Shown: positions 47,267 to 59,790 of the stretch, piece after piece | Numbering within the stretch: the first letter of the stretch is position 1 | How the letters are laid out: each line of letters begins with the position of its first letter | DNA from: Lytechinus pictus | Lineage: Eukaryota; Echinodermata; Echinoidea; Temnopleuroida; Toxopneustidae | Direction of reading: 5' to 3' | NCBI RefSeq assembly: GCF_037042905.1 | Contig: NC_087261.1 | Span: 10,377,717 to 10,441,716 of the forward strand | DNA length: 64,000 bases | Translations under genes and position numbers: made by a program | Notes under the pieces: generated by a model | Seen by the model: only the letters and a program-made list of their open reading frames with translations | What the model was told of the DNA's origin: nothing | Database searches by the model: none

Positions 47267-48880
47267 TAAGGCGACCGCACACCTTACGATTGGTCTGCGA
47301 CCCGATTTCAGAATAAAATGTAGTAGAATTTGATGCTAAAATTGAGACTTGGAATATCTTAAGCCCCTTTCACAATTGACGTACGACCTGTTTACGACCA
47401 CCTGCAACAGTTTTTTCTTGTTGTTGCACGATCGATCCCTTGGTGTCTTGCGAGCACTCGCAGTCGTTGTAGACGATCGCACAAACTCGAGGTGGTCGGA
47501 GGTGATCGTGACTGGTCGCATCTGAACTTTGAACATGTTCAAAATCCAAACGCGATCAAATACGATTGATTCACTCGCAACAGGTCGTACCATCGGTCGG
47601 GCGATTATCGTGTGAGTGTTGTTCAACGTTGTACGACTTGGTGCGAGAGGTGGCACAACTAAGTATAGTCGCATTTAGTCGCCTGGAGGTCGTACAACAC
47701 TTGGACATGTGCTGGAGACATACAGAGACCAGTCTTGCGACTGGGTGCGATAATATGAGACTGTTGCCAGACCGATCGAAATTACGGCTTACTACATTCC
47801 ACTACTGTTGCATTCGCATGTATGCGACCGTTCAGCCCCTTTCACAATATTATTGACGTCCGACCAGTTTACGACCGCCTGCAACAGTTTTTTCTTGTTG
47901 TTGCACGATCGATCTCTTGGTGTCTTGCGAGCACTCGCAGTCGTTGTAGACGGTCGCACGAACTCGAGGTGGTCGTGACTGGTCACATCTGAACTTTGAA
48001 CATGTTCAAAATCCGAACGCGATCAAATACGATCGATTCACTCGCATCAGGCCGTACCCGGGGTCGTACCATCGGTCGGGCGATCATCGTGCGAGTGTTG
48101 TTCAACGTTGTACGACTTGGTGCGAGAGGTGGCACAACTAAGTAGTCGCATTTACTTGACTGGATGTCGTGCAACACTTGCACATGTGCAAGCGACCTAC
48201 ATGTACAGAGACCTGTCTTGCGACTGGTTGCGATAATAATATGGGCCATAAGACTGTTGCAAGACCGATCGCAACGGCTTACAACATTGCACTACCGTTT
48301 CATTCGCATGTATGCGACCGTTCCACTCGCAATCCCTCGTGCAACACTCGCATGTGATCGCACGAGCACAATAAGAGCATATGCGACTTTCTCGTGCAAC
48401 GGGGTTCACTGGTTGTTTTTGTTGTACGACAGCTGTTGCAACTGTGAAAGCCTCTGTGCGATCTTATGAGATGACTAGCGATTGATGCCTGTTGCAGCCT
48501 GTCGCACGACCAAAAGGTCGCAAATGGTCGTACGTCAATTGTGAAAGGGGCTTTACTGTGTAATGTTCTAAATCATCGTACGAATACCTATGTTCAAATC
48601 TGTGACTATGCTATCATCCTTCTTAGAATAAAAGCGAATTGAATATCTAGTTGTAATGACGTCATAGCAGTCGCACGAATTGGCTACGATTTGAAACTAA
48701 TTTGGCCTTTACTCCGAAATAAAGGATTGTAATCTTTCAAAATGGTTATACTAGTATTCTTTCAATTAATCTTAACATCAAATAAAATGATATGTTCCAT
48801 TCACATTTTTAGAAAATGAGCAAAATGCGATTTGTTTCAAAATCGGATCGCGAACAGTCGTAAGGTGTGCGGTGACCTTA
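47267..48880. mobile_element. outer TIR element, interrupted by foldback element B1
   Basis: TTAAGGCGACCGCACACCTT at the left is matched by AAGGTGTGCGGTGACCTTAA at the right, with CGATCCGATTTTGA against CGACCCGATTTCAG continuing the inverted match. Nearly all the interior is element B1 (47362-48552); without it the element is about 420 bp. Confidence 0.75.
47362..48552. mobile_element. 1.19-kb CpG-rich foldback element, copy B1
   Basis: Starts AGCCCCTTTCACAATTGACG and ends with its inverted copy. TTA lies outside both ends (47359-47361 and 48553-48555), suiting a PIF/Harbinger-type 3-bp duplication. The interior is dense in GTCGTAC, TCGCAC and TGCAAC words. A second AGCCCCTTTCACAAT start at 47834 shows it contains a partial direct duplication of about 470 bp. 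No coding. Confidence 0.82.
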
Positions 48881-48881
48881 A

Positions 48882-50067
48882 AGCCCCTTTCACAATTGAC
48901 GTACGACCATTTGCGACCTTTTGGTCGTGCGACAGGCTGCAACAGGCATCAATCGCTAGTCATCTCATAAGATCGCACAGAGGCTTTCACAGTTGCAACA
49001 GCTGTCGTACAACAAAAACAACCAGTAAACCCCGTTGCACGAGTAAGTCGCATATGCTCTTATTGTGCTCGTGCGATCACATGCGAGTGTTGCACGAGGG
49101 ATTGCGAGTGGAACGGTCGCATACATGCGAATGAAACGGTAGTGCAATGTTGTAAGCCGTTGCGATCGGTCTTGCAACAGTCTTATGGCCCATATTATTA
49201 TCGCAACCAGTCGCAAGACAGGTCTCTGTACATTTAGGTTGCTTGCACATGTGCAAGTGTTGTACGACCTCCAGTCAAGTAAATGCGACTACTTAGTTGT
49301 GCCACCTCTCGCACCAAGTCGTACAACGTTGAACAACACTCGCACGATGATCGCCCGACCGATGGTACGACCCCGGGTACGGCCTGATGCGAGTGAATCG
49401 ATCGTATTTGATCGCGTTCGGATTTTGAACATGTTCAAAGTTCAGATGTGACCATTCACGACCACCTCGAGTTCGTGCGACCGTCTACAACGACTGCGAG
49501 TGCTCGCAAGACACCAAGAGATCGATCGTGCAACAACAAGAAAAAACTGTTGCAGGCGGTCGTAAACTGGTCGGACGTCAATTGTGAAAGGGGCTGAACG
49601 GTCGCATACATTCGAATGCAACGGTAGTGGAATGTTATAAGCTGTAATTTCGATCGGTCTTGTAACAGTCTTATATTATCGCACCCAGTCGCAAGACTGG
49701 TCTCTGTAGGTCTCCAGCACATGTGCAAGTGTTGTACGACCTCCAGTCGACTAAATGCGACTATACTTAGTTGTGCCACCTCTCGCACCAAGTCGTACAA
49801 CGTTGAACAACACTCACACGATGATCGCCCGACTGATGGTACGACCTGTTGCGAGTGAATCAATCGTATTTGATCGCGTTTGGATTTTGAACATGTTCAA
49901 AGTTCAGATGCGACCAGTCACGATCACCTCCGACCACCTCGAGTTTGTGCGATTGTCTACAACGACTGCGAGTGCTCGTAAGACACCAAGGGATCGATCG
50001 TGCAACAACAAGAAAAAACTGTTGCAGGTGGTCGTAAACAGGTCGTACGTCAATTGTGAAAGGGGCT
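48882..50067. mobile_element. foldback element, copy B2, inverted relative to B1
   Basis: Same ends as B1 and the same internal duplication, but in opposite orientation; it abuts the right end of the outer element. B1 and B2 differ by only scattered substitutions and small indels in the parts I compared, so a recent pair. TTA follows at 50068-50070. The left side is TTAA of the outer element. Confidence 0.82.
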
Positions 50068-50271
50068 TTACGCACTCGCGTTCAGAAAAAGAGCGGAAAA
50101 GGGCCCCCTTTCATAAACCCTGGCATCGTCGACGTCTTTCACTCGCCTTAATGTAGCATTTTCTCACTCGCCACGCCATCTCGAGCTGGTCCATGCAGAT
50201 TACGCCATTTATGGGGGGGGGGGGGGGTAGTGAGCAACTGAGCATGGTGACCCTCTTTGGGTTGTTTATTT
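50068..50271. other. short spacer with a G tract
   Basis: A G tract of about 16 lies near 50212. No other feature. Confidence 0.5.
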
Positions 50272-50545
50272 TTCAGTTATTTATTTATTTACTTATTTAT
50301 TTATTTACTTATTTATTTGTTTGTTTATTTATTTATCCATTTATTTATTCATTTATTGATATATTTATTATATTTTTTTAATTTATTTACTTATTTATTT
50401 ATTTATTTATTCATCCATTTATTCATTCATTTATTTATATATCTATTTATTTATCATATTTAGTCATATTTATCAATTTATTCATATATATTTTTTTTAT
50501 CCATTTAATTATCTTATTTCATTTATTTATTCATTTATTCATTTT
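50272..50545. repeat. TTTA-type tetranucleotide repeat
   Basis: Degenerate TTTA/TTTAC/TTCA array. Reading frames rich in Tyr, Leu and Phe here are artefacts. Confidence 0.9.
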
Positions 50546-50979
50546 TTATAATTTTATTGCAAATCTTTATCCTGAGTAGCCTGTTAAATTCACTACAAAA
50601 TAATATTAAAATAGGTATCAAATTTCGTCATTTAAGGTACATTTCTGAGTTTGTTAAACACAGGTGAAGGTAAGTCATGTTGAGAACGGTCTTGAGCTAG
50701 CTATAATCAATTTAATTTCCCTCTCATTACTTTCGACACTATAGTCATGATAGTACTCGAAGATACGAAGATTTGACTTGAATCCATACATGGATCATCA
50801 GATGTTTTAGGAAAATCAAGAGAGGTGACCAACAGGCCCTAATAAATCTCTATAGTCTAGGTGTTAATGATTAAAGAAGATGGTTAAAACTTATTATTTA
50901 AAGTAATAAGAGAAAAAAGATTAACTTCATTGAATCAACAGTCCTACGCACAGGCCCACTTTATGATTTTCTTTATGGC
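50546..50979. other. no recognisable feature
   Basis: AT-rich spacer. Confidence 0.4.
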
Positions 50980-51118
50980 GCAGTCACATTTTCCTACGGC
51001 GGTCGTATGGGGAGTCGAAAACAGCCGTTTTAACACTTTTGTACCAGTCACATGTAGGTGGTTTGAATAAAAATGTTCTCGACTCGCCGTATGGCCGCCG
51101 GAGTGGAAATGTGACTGC
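50980..51118. mobile_element. foldback element with GCAGTCACATTTTCC ends
   Basis: GCAGTCACATTTTCCTACGG pairs with the right edge GGAGTGGAAATGTGACTGC, and GGAGTCGA pairs with TCGACTCG. About 140 bp, non-coding. Confidence 0.75.
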
Positions 51119-51679
51119 AGCATTACTCTGCAATCATGAAAAGCTTACAACATCATATATTTTGTTAAATCCTCTAATGGGACGTTGATTCCGCCAACCA
51201 CCCACTTTGAGTATCCCTCATGCATTCCAACATAGTTATGAATGAAAATATTGAAATGGAGAAACTGCGTGGTAGAGGAAGATTTTGAAAGATAAGTTGT
51301 GATTTTAGAGAAATTTGAGAAACACGAAAGGCATTTGATATTTATTCGAAGGCGTATTTATGTAGTATAATACTTATCAAGATTGCCATTTAAATCGCTT
51401 TAAAGCAGATCAGTTGACATGGTTTGTACTTTTAGCATGTTTAGTGTACTCTTAATAGATCATGCTGACAATACAAGAGTTCTTTAAGAAACCGTTGGGC
51501 ATGTTCGACAAGAAATTGTATCATTTTAAATCCGATTTATCGATATCAAGATATTAATCATTCTTCATATCAAGAATTCGATCTAAGATTAATTGACAAA
51601 ATGGCGTGTCATACGACATCGTAACTAATTAAGTCGTCCAGATGCGACAGCCCGTGATGGAGTTTTAGATGTGTAAGAT
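51119..51679. other. no recognisable feature
   Basis: Nothing supported in this stretch. Confidence 0.4.
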
Positions 51680-51956
51680 TGTGATGATAATGATGATGAT
51701 GATGATAATGATGATGATGATGATGATGATGATGGTGGTGGTAATGATGATGATGATGGTAATGATGGTGGTGGTGTTGGTGATGATGGCAATGATGATG
51801 ATGCTGGTGATGATAATGATGATGGTGATGATGATGATGATGATGATGATGGTGGAAGTAATGATGATGATGACGGTGATGATGATGACGGTGATGGTGA
51901 TGATGGCGGTAGTGTTGGTGATGATGGCAATGATGATGATGCTGGTGATGATGATG

Positions 51957-51988
<32 letters not shown>

Positions 51989-52126
51989 GATGATGGTGGT
52001 GGTAGTAATGATGATGATGACGGTGATGGTGATGATGGTGGTAGTGTTGGTGATGATGGCAATGATGATGGTGATGATGATGATGATGATGATGGTGATG
52101 ATAGTGATGGTGGTGGTGGTGGTGAT
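51680..52126. repeat. ATG/GTG trinucleotide compound microsatellite
   Basis: About 0.45 kb of ATGATGATG with GTGGTGGT interruptions, including two similar sub-blocks with GGTGATGATGGCAATGATGA. It is the complement type of the CAT array at 10441. Met- or His-rich frames are artefacts. Confidence 0.95.
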
Positions 52127-52266
52127 TATTCAATTCACTTTCCCCATTACCTACGTCAACCAGCTAATTCTGTAATAAGATGAATTCAAATCATAAACTG
52201 CACCATGAAATAAAATGAAATATCTAACCAGCGAACTTGGCGAATAACAGAATTGTAAGTGAGTGT

Positions 52267-52761
52267 ATGTCATGGCTTATACTTACAATATCCAAAATGT
52301 TTCACAGACGTCCCCCTTTTGTTATTGACATAATACCTTTACCCCACCTGTTCAAAGCCCGAAGGAGTGAACTTGCTAGGGATCTCATCGTTCTTATCGT
52401 GATCATTGTCGTCGCAGATGGGGGATTGGGGTTACAGGAGAACCTCCTTCAAATTTCGACCGGTAAGAATAGAAAAGTTCTTAAAAGGATAAAAGTAAAT
52501 AAAATAGGAAGGGCGAACATGCCTCAGAACAAATATAATGAAAGAATGGATGACGAGGGAATAAAAAAGGGGCATTATAATTTGGAAAAGCAAATGTCAT
52601 ATAAGGGCAATGATACTGATATCTGCCTCCCCCTATATTCATATAGTAGGATCAACGCTATATATCTTACCCTCATACATTTAGCTGGACTTATCATGAG
52701 TATTTGCTACACAAAATATTCGGATGTCGCCCTTATAAGAAAATGCACCTTCATTAGCTAG
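52267..52761 (+). CDS. long unassigned open frame (possible orphan)
   Basis: 165 codons from ATG with no simple-repeat content, the longest such frame in the window. Features seen: a Leu/Ile/Val-rich segment LIVLIVIIVVADGGLG, a basic stretch (KNRKVLKRIKVNK) and a hydrophobic region near the end (YLTLIHLAGLIMSI). I know no family that matches. A frame of this length may arise by chance in 64 kb, and the gene context gives no support. Confidence 0.15.
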   Translation: MSWLILTISKMFHRRPPFVIDIIPLPHLFKARRSELARDLIVLIVIIVVADGGLGLQENLLQISTGKNRKVLKRIKVNKIGRANMPQNKYNERMDDEGIKKGHYNLEKQMSYKGNDTDICLPLYSYSRINAIYLTLIHLAGLIMSICYTKYSDVALIRKCTFIS

Positions 52762-53725
52762 AACCCTACTACGCCCCTGATATTTCAACGGACTGCATTT
52801 TCATTCTTTGAACGCTCTACCTGCGCGCAAAGGTAATCGAATTACAAGCAAAATGGAACGCTCGGTCTGGGATTTGACGGGGTGGGCGCCAGGGTAAGAA
52901 CATGCGATGTACGAAATATAAAAGAAGTGTTTTGAGAAGGAAACATTTGTGGTTCGTCTCAGCTGAAATTGCATATGATCCGAAGACAGAGTGGACGCAT
53001 GAATGCTCCACTTTGGGGAATTTCGAGAAAATAATGGGGAATGTATGAAATACGTTGCTGAAATTAAATTCATGTGGAATTGCTCAGTCCCACGCGATAA
53101 TGCCGGGCGATGCTGTGAAGAATTGTGTTGTCTGAGGATTACGTCTCGAGAGAGATGCGACAAATATATCCCCCCCCCCATCTTTCTTTCTTTTCCTTTA
53201 ATTTCCCTTTATAAGAACCAAATTGTATTGAGCGAAAAATCATGAATTAATGCAATACGCGATGGACTGTGTGTGCCAACTATGACTGAAAAAGGCTTTT
53301 TTGTTAGTTGGAAGTCGGATGAATAGAGACAGTTGTAAAATGAGAGAAAGGGAAAAGCACCTTATAATTTTTTTGTTCTGTTTCTTTCATTTTAATAAAG
53401 TCACATCAATCATGTCATAAATAATACTGATTGTAGAACATGTCGTTCCAGCCAGGGATTTTACTGCCTTTTTATTAGTTGATTCTGTAGTAGTACTGAA
53501 TAATTTATTTATCTACTTATTTTAGATATTCACACAAAATTAGTGAGAATCCATGTTTATATCGTAAAATGATACATAAAATTATGTAAAGATCATGAAT
53601 AAAAAAATATAACAATATAACTTGGGCTTCTTTTGAGTGATGGGAAAATAACCATCCAGATTATATGGGCCGAATCGTCTAGAAATATTTAATTGTCTTG
53701 TGCAGCTCTACCTGCAGGCAGTATA
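52762..53725. other. no supported gene
   Basis: Overlapping frames of 80-126 codons on opposite strands near 52800-53245 are not convincing. Otherwise nothing. Confidence 0.35.
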
Positions 53726-53804
53726 TCTGTGTGTGGGTCACAGGCCTGGGGTGTGTTTGTGTGTGGGTGTGCGCGCGAGGGTGTGTGTGCTTGTGTGTGA
53801 GTTG
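53726..53804. repeat. TG-rich dinucleotide repeat
   Basis: Interrupted GTGTGTG run with GTGCGCGCG in the middle. Confidence 0.85.
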
Positions 53805-55978
53805 AGTATGGAGTTCAAAGGGATTAGTTAAGTTCCATCATAATATTCATCATGTTTATTAATGAAATTTGTTGCAATAGACTATCGTGACAATGTCAAA
53901 TGATATATATTTCTTTTTAAATCTTAATAATATAAAATTATGTGGCTTTTTTGGCGATGGAAGGGCCGGGGGCCCGATGCACGTCAAATCAATTTATTCA
54001 CCACCCATTAGATGTTTCTGTCCTGACAATGATTTTTTTTTATCATCGATATCTTAGGTTGATCTTTGGAATGGTCCTGGTTCATCTTGTTCATGTTGTT
54101 AGGAAAGGAGGTGGTCAGGGTGTCGTGTACATGTAAAGGAGGCTAACCTAGGTCGCTATTTTATAAGCAAAATGACGTTACCTTTCCGTAAGGCAAGTCC
54201 CCTTGATACGACCAATATTATTCTACATGATGGTTATAGGTCTATATATGCTACGGAATTCAAAACCTTTCATTTTGACCTCAGCACAATGCAACCTCTT
54301 TCAGTCGCAATGGTCATGCGTTTCGTCATTTGCGACAGGGCTCATTAATACCGACGTGCAAATTAAAGAAGTGATAACAAGAGATGTGCGTGTGGGGCTT
54401 TTCAACACCAAGAATTGTGTCAACTGGTCCAGGGAAAAGTTAGTGAAATGATATAGGCCAAGTTCGCGAATTTGTGAGGGCGATAGTTAATTCTATTACA
54501 CGTGTTCTTTCTAGATCCATTGCCCCTTGTGCTGGAAGGCGGAAATATATTTTGTTGTATTACACAAATAAGTTATTAAAGGCAAAGGACGGGAAGGGCA
54601 AAAAGGGTCTCTATGTGTATGGGGGGGGGGGGGACGACGAAAAATTTATATATTTTCAGAACGTAAGATTGTGGTAGTTTCTACACCTAATTCCTGTAAA
54701 ATAATAAGAAAGATTCGGATACGAAACAAAATACAAAGAGTAATCCGGATGCATTATGATAGCGAAGGCTTTGTTTGGAGTAAACAAAATGAGAGGAATT
54801 TATTGAGTTAACCCGTTCCGCCACAGATCATTATGTAATGCGCAAATTGGCAACAATCTGCACATCATCACAGTAACAAATTGGCAATGCATCAACTGGT
54901 TACCGGGACACATTGCGTGACATACTCTATGGTGTTATGTGATGAACTTTTGAAAACAGACAACAGAAATTGATTTTCAAACTAGCAGAGTCACTGCACT
55001 AAAGGTCAATCGTTACTGATGGGGGCGTGCTCTGGAGTGAAAGTGCCCCCATTTCGATGTAATTTTCCCTACATGCTGGATACGACGATTTGTTAATGCT
55101 TAGGCCTATTTGTTATTTGTGAAAAGTTAATTGTCCAAACACTCGTGTACATCGTGCCGCCACCCCCCCCCCCCCCCCTCTCCGATGTTCATCGCAAATA
55201 GGTAAATGATGAATAAATGGGACGAAATAAAAAAAAGCAATAAAAATAAAAAGAAGAAGCATGAAAACACTGAAGTAAATAGCAATTCAACGCAAATTCT
55301 TACAAGATTGACTTAATCAATGGCATTGCCTTGAAAGGTATATGTGTCCTCTAACTCTTATGCATTTTTAACGAAATGCCGATTACGGAGGGGGGGGGGG
55401 GCACCTCTGACCTCCATACCTTACACCTACGCCAATATCCAAGACTTGATATTATTTTTTCCGAACCAGCCCTCGCAAGGATAGATTTACGCCAAGGTGT
55501 CCTTTTCCGTCAACCTTTTCCAATTTCTTTTTTTTTTCTTTTGAGGCGAAGTTATTCATGACTTGAGTTTGACCCTAAACGATCGCGCTGCATATTGCCT
55601 TCTGTCACTCAGCGAACCAGCTCTCATTTCAAATCGAACTACGAAAATGGAAAAAAAAATCAAATATAGGCCTGTTTTGATGAACTTTTCCTAGGTTTGT
55701 TTATGAACACATAAATGAATCAACGTATCTTCCACTTGCAAGGGCGTGGCGACGATATTGCTTTTTCATCGTAGGTAAATCCTCAGAAAATGCGACTAAT
55801 TCAAGTAATGATGACGATTGAAAGTGTATAGTCCCTAATTATTATAAAGGAAATTGTGTGGAATTTGAATGGCTTCAAAAATTCAAATACCAATAGGGGG
55901 ATTACAGCAGTGTGGCATTTGTATGTGTGTGTAGGAGGGAGCTTATGCGGATAGGGACGTTTACCCCCCCAACAAAAA
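53805..55978. other. 2.2 kb with no supported gene
   Basis: G or C tracts near 54622, 55157 and 55388. No recognisable coding or repeat family. Confidence 0.4.
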
Positions 55979-56222
55979 ATATAATAAAATGAATAAATGA
56001 ATAAAGGAATAAATAAATGAATGAAAAATACATAGATACAATAAAATAAGAATAAATAAATGAATGAAAATAAAATAAAATAAAATAAAATGAAACGAGA
56101 TAAATAAAATGAAGTGAATAAATAAATAAGTGAATAATAGATAAAGAAATAAATAAATGGATAAATGGAATATATAAATAAATAAATAAGTAAATAGATA
56201 GATAAATAAATAAATAAATAGC
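55979..56222. repeat. AATA-type tetranucleotide repeat
   Basis: Degenerate AATAAATGAATAA array, complement type of the TTTA array at 50272. Frames here are artefacts. Confidence 0.9.
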
Positions 56223-57897
56223 CAAATAGCCAAATAACGATTCCCTCAATTTTCTGTTCAGAACATTTTGAGCCCGGTGCGCAACCATAAAAGTCTACAT
56301 CTGTAGTTGTACAACTTCAAAGGGAAATACAAAGGATATTTATGAAAATTTATAGGAATTCGGCGGTGGTTATACTCCTCGCGGGGTAATCGTCACCCTC
56401 TTATGTGACATAGAAGAATATAACAAATAAAACAATAAAACATGAAAAAAAGAGGATGCAGCATATTATTAGAAAAGAACGCAACGCCAGACGACCGTGA
56501 CATTAGAAAATTGTGACGTCAGGGTCACGTGTCAATGACCCTTCTCAATCCTCACTTGCCAAACGATAAATCAACACCAAGAAGAACATGGCTAAAATGT
56601 GCGATTTAAGAATAAATATCGACATTTAGTATTCGAAGTGTCATTTTTAAAATGCCCTCCGTGACAATATGCCCAGGGAGGGTTTAAGTGTTTGCCCATC
56701 TAGCATTTCAGCTGTTTTGTTTTTTTATGATTTTTTTGGCAAGAACGTTCATAAACTATTTTTGCAACATGTTCTTTTACGCTTTCACTTATTTTGAAAA
56801 GAAACGTTTGATCCTGTCGTGTCTCAATGAATGAATTGATGAATAAATGAATGAGTAAATCAATTCAGCATAAACATAGGTTGATTTGTAAAAATCACAA
56901 AATAAATGTTGGTATTTTATACATATATTGTTAAAAACAATATCTGTACAAAACGTACGTTAATAAATCATTTCGAATTAAAATGGAACGTATTACTTAA
57001 GAATTCATGTTATGGTCATAACCCCAAATTACATGACAATGCACTTAAAAAAAATTGATTATATAAATCAGAAATGATTTTCAATATTGTGTGTAGTTGA
57101 AAACAGACATGGAATCACTCTATAAGCTAGTGACCAGCGATAAAGAAGATACAATTTTATTGTTTTCAGATTAAGGTACGATACAAGCGTCTAGAAAATA
57201 GTTTGAGTTGATCTATGACACTTTGAAATTGATACGCCAGGTAAAGAGTAAGTTATATCTCATCTTTTAACAGGCTGTTGTTAACCAGATTCTCAAAATT
57301 TGACTTTCGCGGTGATATATAATGAGAGCCTCTTGAAAAAGTCATACACACATTCGATTTACTGGCATTAATAATGGTGTAATATCAAGAATATAAAAAA
57401 CCATTGCGGAGGCCAACAACAGATTTAAATCATGTAAATGGGCATTTTGAAGAGACTTGGATCAAAGTTTTGGATTGATGTTGACAAGAATATTCGCTAA
57501 TGTACACTGTTTAGAAGATAAATTGAGCTAAGAACTTGACCGACTGTTCAATGGCACAGGGCGTTTCAGATGCATAGCATGCCCCACCTTTTACCTACGA
57601 TGGACGATCTCCAAAAATAATAACAATCAAATAAAGGTTGCATTATGAGCAAATTATGAAATTCCATAAACCGAAATCTCAAATTTTGATGACCATAATT
57701 TTTAGAAGAGTGACAGATATTGACACGAAAAAATTCATAACAAAGTAATACAATTTCGACAGTGTATTAGCATTTTTTGTTTTAAATGACTATACTACAA
57801 GGCCGTACAGGCTTTTACTTTGTCATATATTGGGTTCTCGTCGACAAAACAGTCGACATAAATTTTGCCTCCTCGAGAACTTAAAAAGGTTTGCAAC
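56223..57897. other. no recognisable feature
   Basis: About 1.7 kb of AT-rich sequence. Nothing supported. Confidence 0.4.
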
Positions 57898-58589
57898 TAC
57901 ACTCTAAAATATATTGGGTAAAAGTGCTCCAAGATGGTAATTATGTGTCCAACTAACATTGGGAATTTCTTTTGGGCGTTTTTATTTATCCAGTGTGATA
58001 AAAATTTTGCCCATTCTATAGTAATCGTTGCTTATTTTGTAACCTTACTGGACAATATGCTTCCCGCCAGTGGCGTAACTACGGGGGGCATGGGGGGGGC
58101 ACGTGCCCCCCCCCCCCTAATCGGCTGGCAAAAAAAACGGGGAAAAGGAGAAAAAAAGGGAAAAAGGAAGAGAAACGTAGTGGGGAAAGAATTATTGTTC
58201 ATTATAATGTTATATTATATAGTGTTATATTACATATTAAGAAGCATTTTTTCATAACTTTATGAAACATTATTTGCTTCATTGTGTCTTCATTGTTCCT
58301 GGTGCTCGCATAGACTGTTTAACGAGATATATAATCCTGTTGTACTAAAACCTCCCGTTTTCAAATCAATATACAACAAATATATTTTTCCTCGCAATTC
58401 GAGTTATTATTGTTTTATGTAGTGACATATTCTTCTTTTTCATGACTACTTAAAGTGATTGCCCTATTGTAAGGTCTTAATATAAAACATTTCCTGTCCG
58501 TGCTAACGTTCGCATTAGTGGATTGGTGAGATTTCTGCTCTTCATGAACTCCTAAAATCAGTCCTTAAAATGACGATTTTTCTGATCTG

Positions 58590-59790
58590 AATATCAAAAT
58601 TTTTCAGCTCGCGCTTCGCGCTCGCATCATTTGGTTAGTGAAATACGTAGGGTCTCCTACAAACAAACAAGCCTTAGAATGCCCCTCTTCAGGTCTGAAT
58701 TTCCTAAATTTTCAGCTCGCGCTTCGCGCTCGCAGTATTTGATTAGTGAGATGCGTATGATAATCATGATTACAATGACTTCAAAAAGTGCGTCATGTGT
58801 TTAGATGTAATTCTAATTTCTAACAAAATCAGCAAGCGCTTGGCACTCGCATTAGATGACTATGGTGAGATATGTATACTCTTAATGGATTCCTAAAAAA
58901 CATAGTCCTTAAAATATCCATGTTTGGGGTCAATATATACAAAATTTTCAGCTTGCGCTTCGCGCTCGCATTATTTGGTTAGTGAAATACGTACGGTCTT
59001 AGGGAATTCCTACAAACAAGCCTTAGAATGCATCTCTTCAGGTCTGAATTTCCTAAATTTTCAGCTAGCGCTTCGCACTTGCAGTATATGATTAGTAAGA
59101 TGCGTATGATAATCATGATTACAATGACTTCAAAAGGTGCTTCATGATCTGTGTTTAGATGTAATTCTAACAAAATCAGCAAAGGATGGCACTAGCTGCA
59201 TTAGATGAATATGGTGAGATATTTATACTATAATAATAATAATAATAATATAGGTATATTTACCCAGGGTAGCCACTTCAGTTTCGAAAACTGTTCTACC
59301 AGCGGGCCCTGCTATAATTATTACCCCGGCTTTAGCTGAGCTGCCTAGGCGCTCAAGCATTCAAGGAATTTCTTCCTACCGGGTACCCATTCACCTCACC
59401 TGGGTTGAGTGCAGCACAATGTGGATGAGTTTTATGCTGAAGGAAATTACGCCATGGCTGGGATTCGAACCCACGACCTTCTGTTTCAAAGTCAGAAGAC
59501 TAATCCACTGGGCCACAACGCTCCACTCTTAATGGATTCTAAAATATAGTCCTTAAAATTTCCCTGTTTAGGGTCAATATATACAAAAATTTTAGCTCGC
59601 GCTTCGCGTTCGCATTGTTTGTTTAGCGAGACAGTTTTGTATCATGATTACAAAAAAATTGCTTATAATGTCCCTTTTCAGCTCTGAATATCAAAAATTT
59701 TCAGCTCGCGCTTCGCGCTCGCACTATTTAATCAGTGAGATACATATCCGTTTAATGGCACTGCATGTCCTTAAAATATTTCTATTAGGT
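58590..59790. repeat. satellite-like tandem repeat inside the hAT element
   Basis: CGCGCTTCGCGCTCGC-type motifs occur at about 58606, 58712, 58831 (degenerate), 58951, 59062, 59170 (degenerate), 59597 and 59702. Spacing is about 106-120 bp, and every third is more alike, giving a 345-350-bp higher-order unit. The SINE at 59230-59525 interrupts it. Confidence 0.8.
59230..59525 (-). mobile_element. tRNA-derived SINE
   Basis: On the minus strand it starts with a tRNA-like head (A-box region GTGGCCCAGTGGATTAG, B box GGTTCGAATCC), then a body with GGGTACCCGGTAGGAAG and a TAT/ATT-repeat tail at the 59230 side. The flanking phrases TATACT and CTCTTAATGG join to match the uninterrupted unit at 58872, confirming insertion into the repeat. 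Confidence 0.88.

Noticed and set aside
47336-50156. Numerous mirrored frames of 60-135 codons on both strands
   Set aside because: They mirror one another because the region is a palindrome of two foldback elements.
51609-52175. His-, Ser- and Met-rich frames up to 174 codons
   Set aside because: Three frames of one trinucleotide repeat; no protein signal.
59449-59525. Functional tRNA gene
   Set aside because: Head of a SINE: long body, repeat tail, insertion inside a satellite unit, and an oversized anticodon loop.
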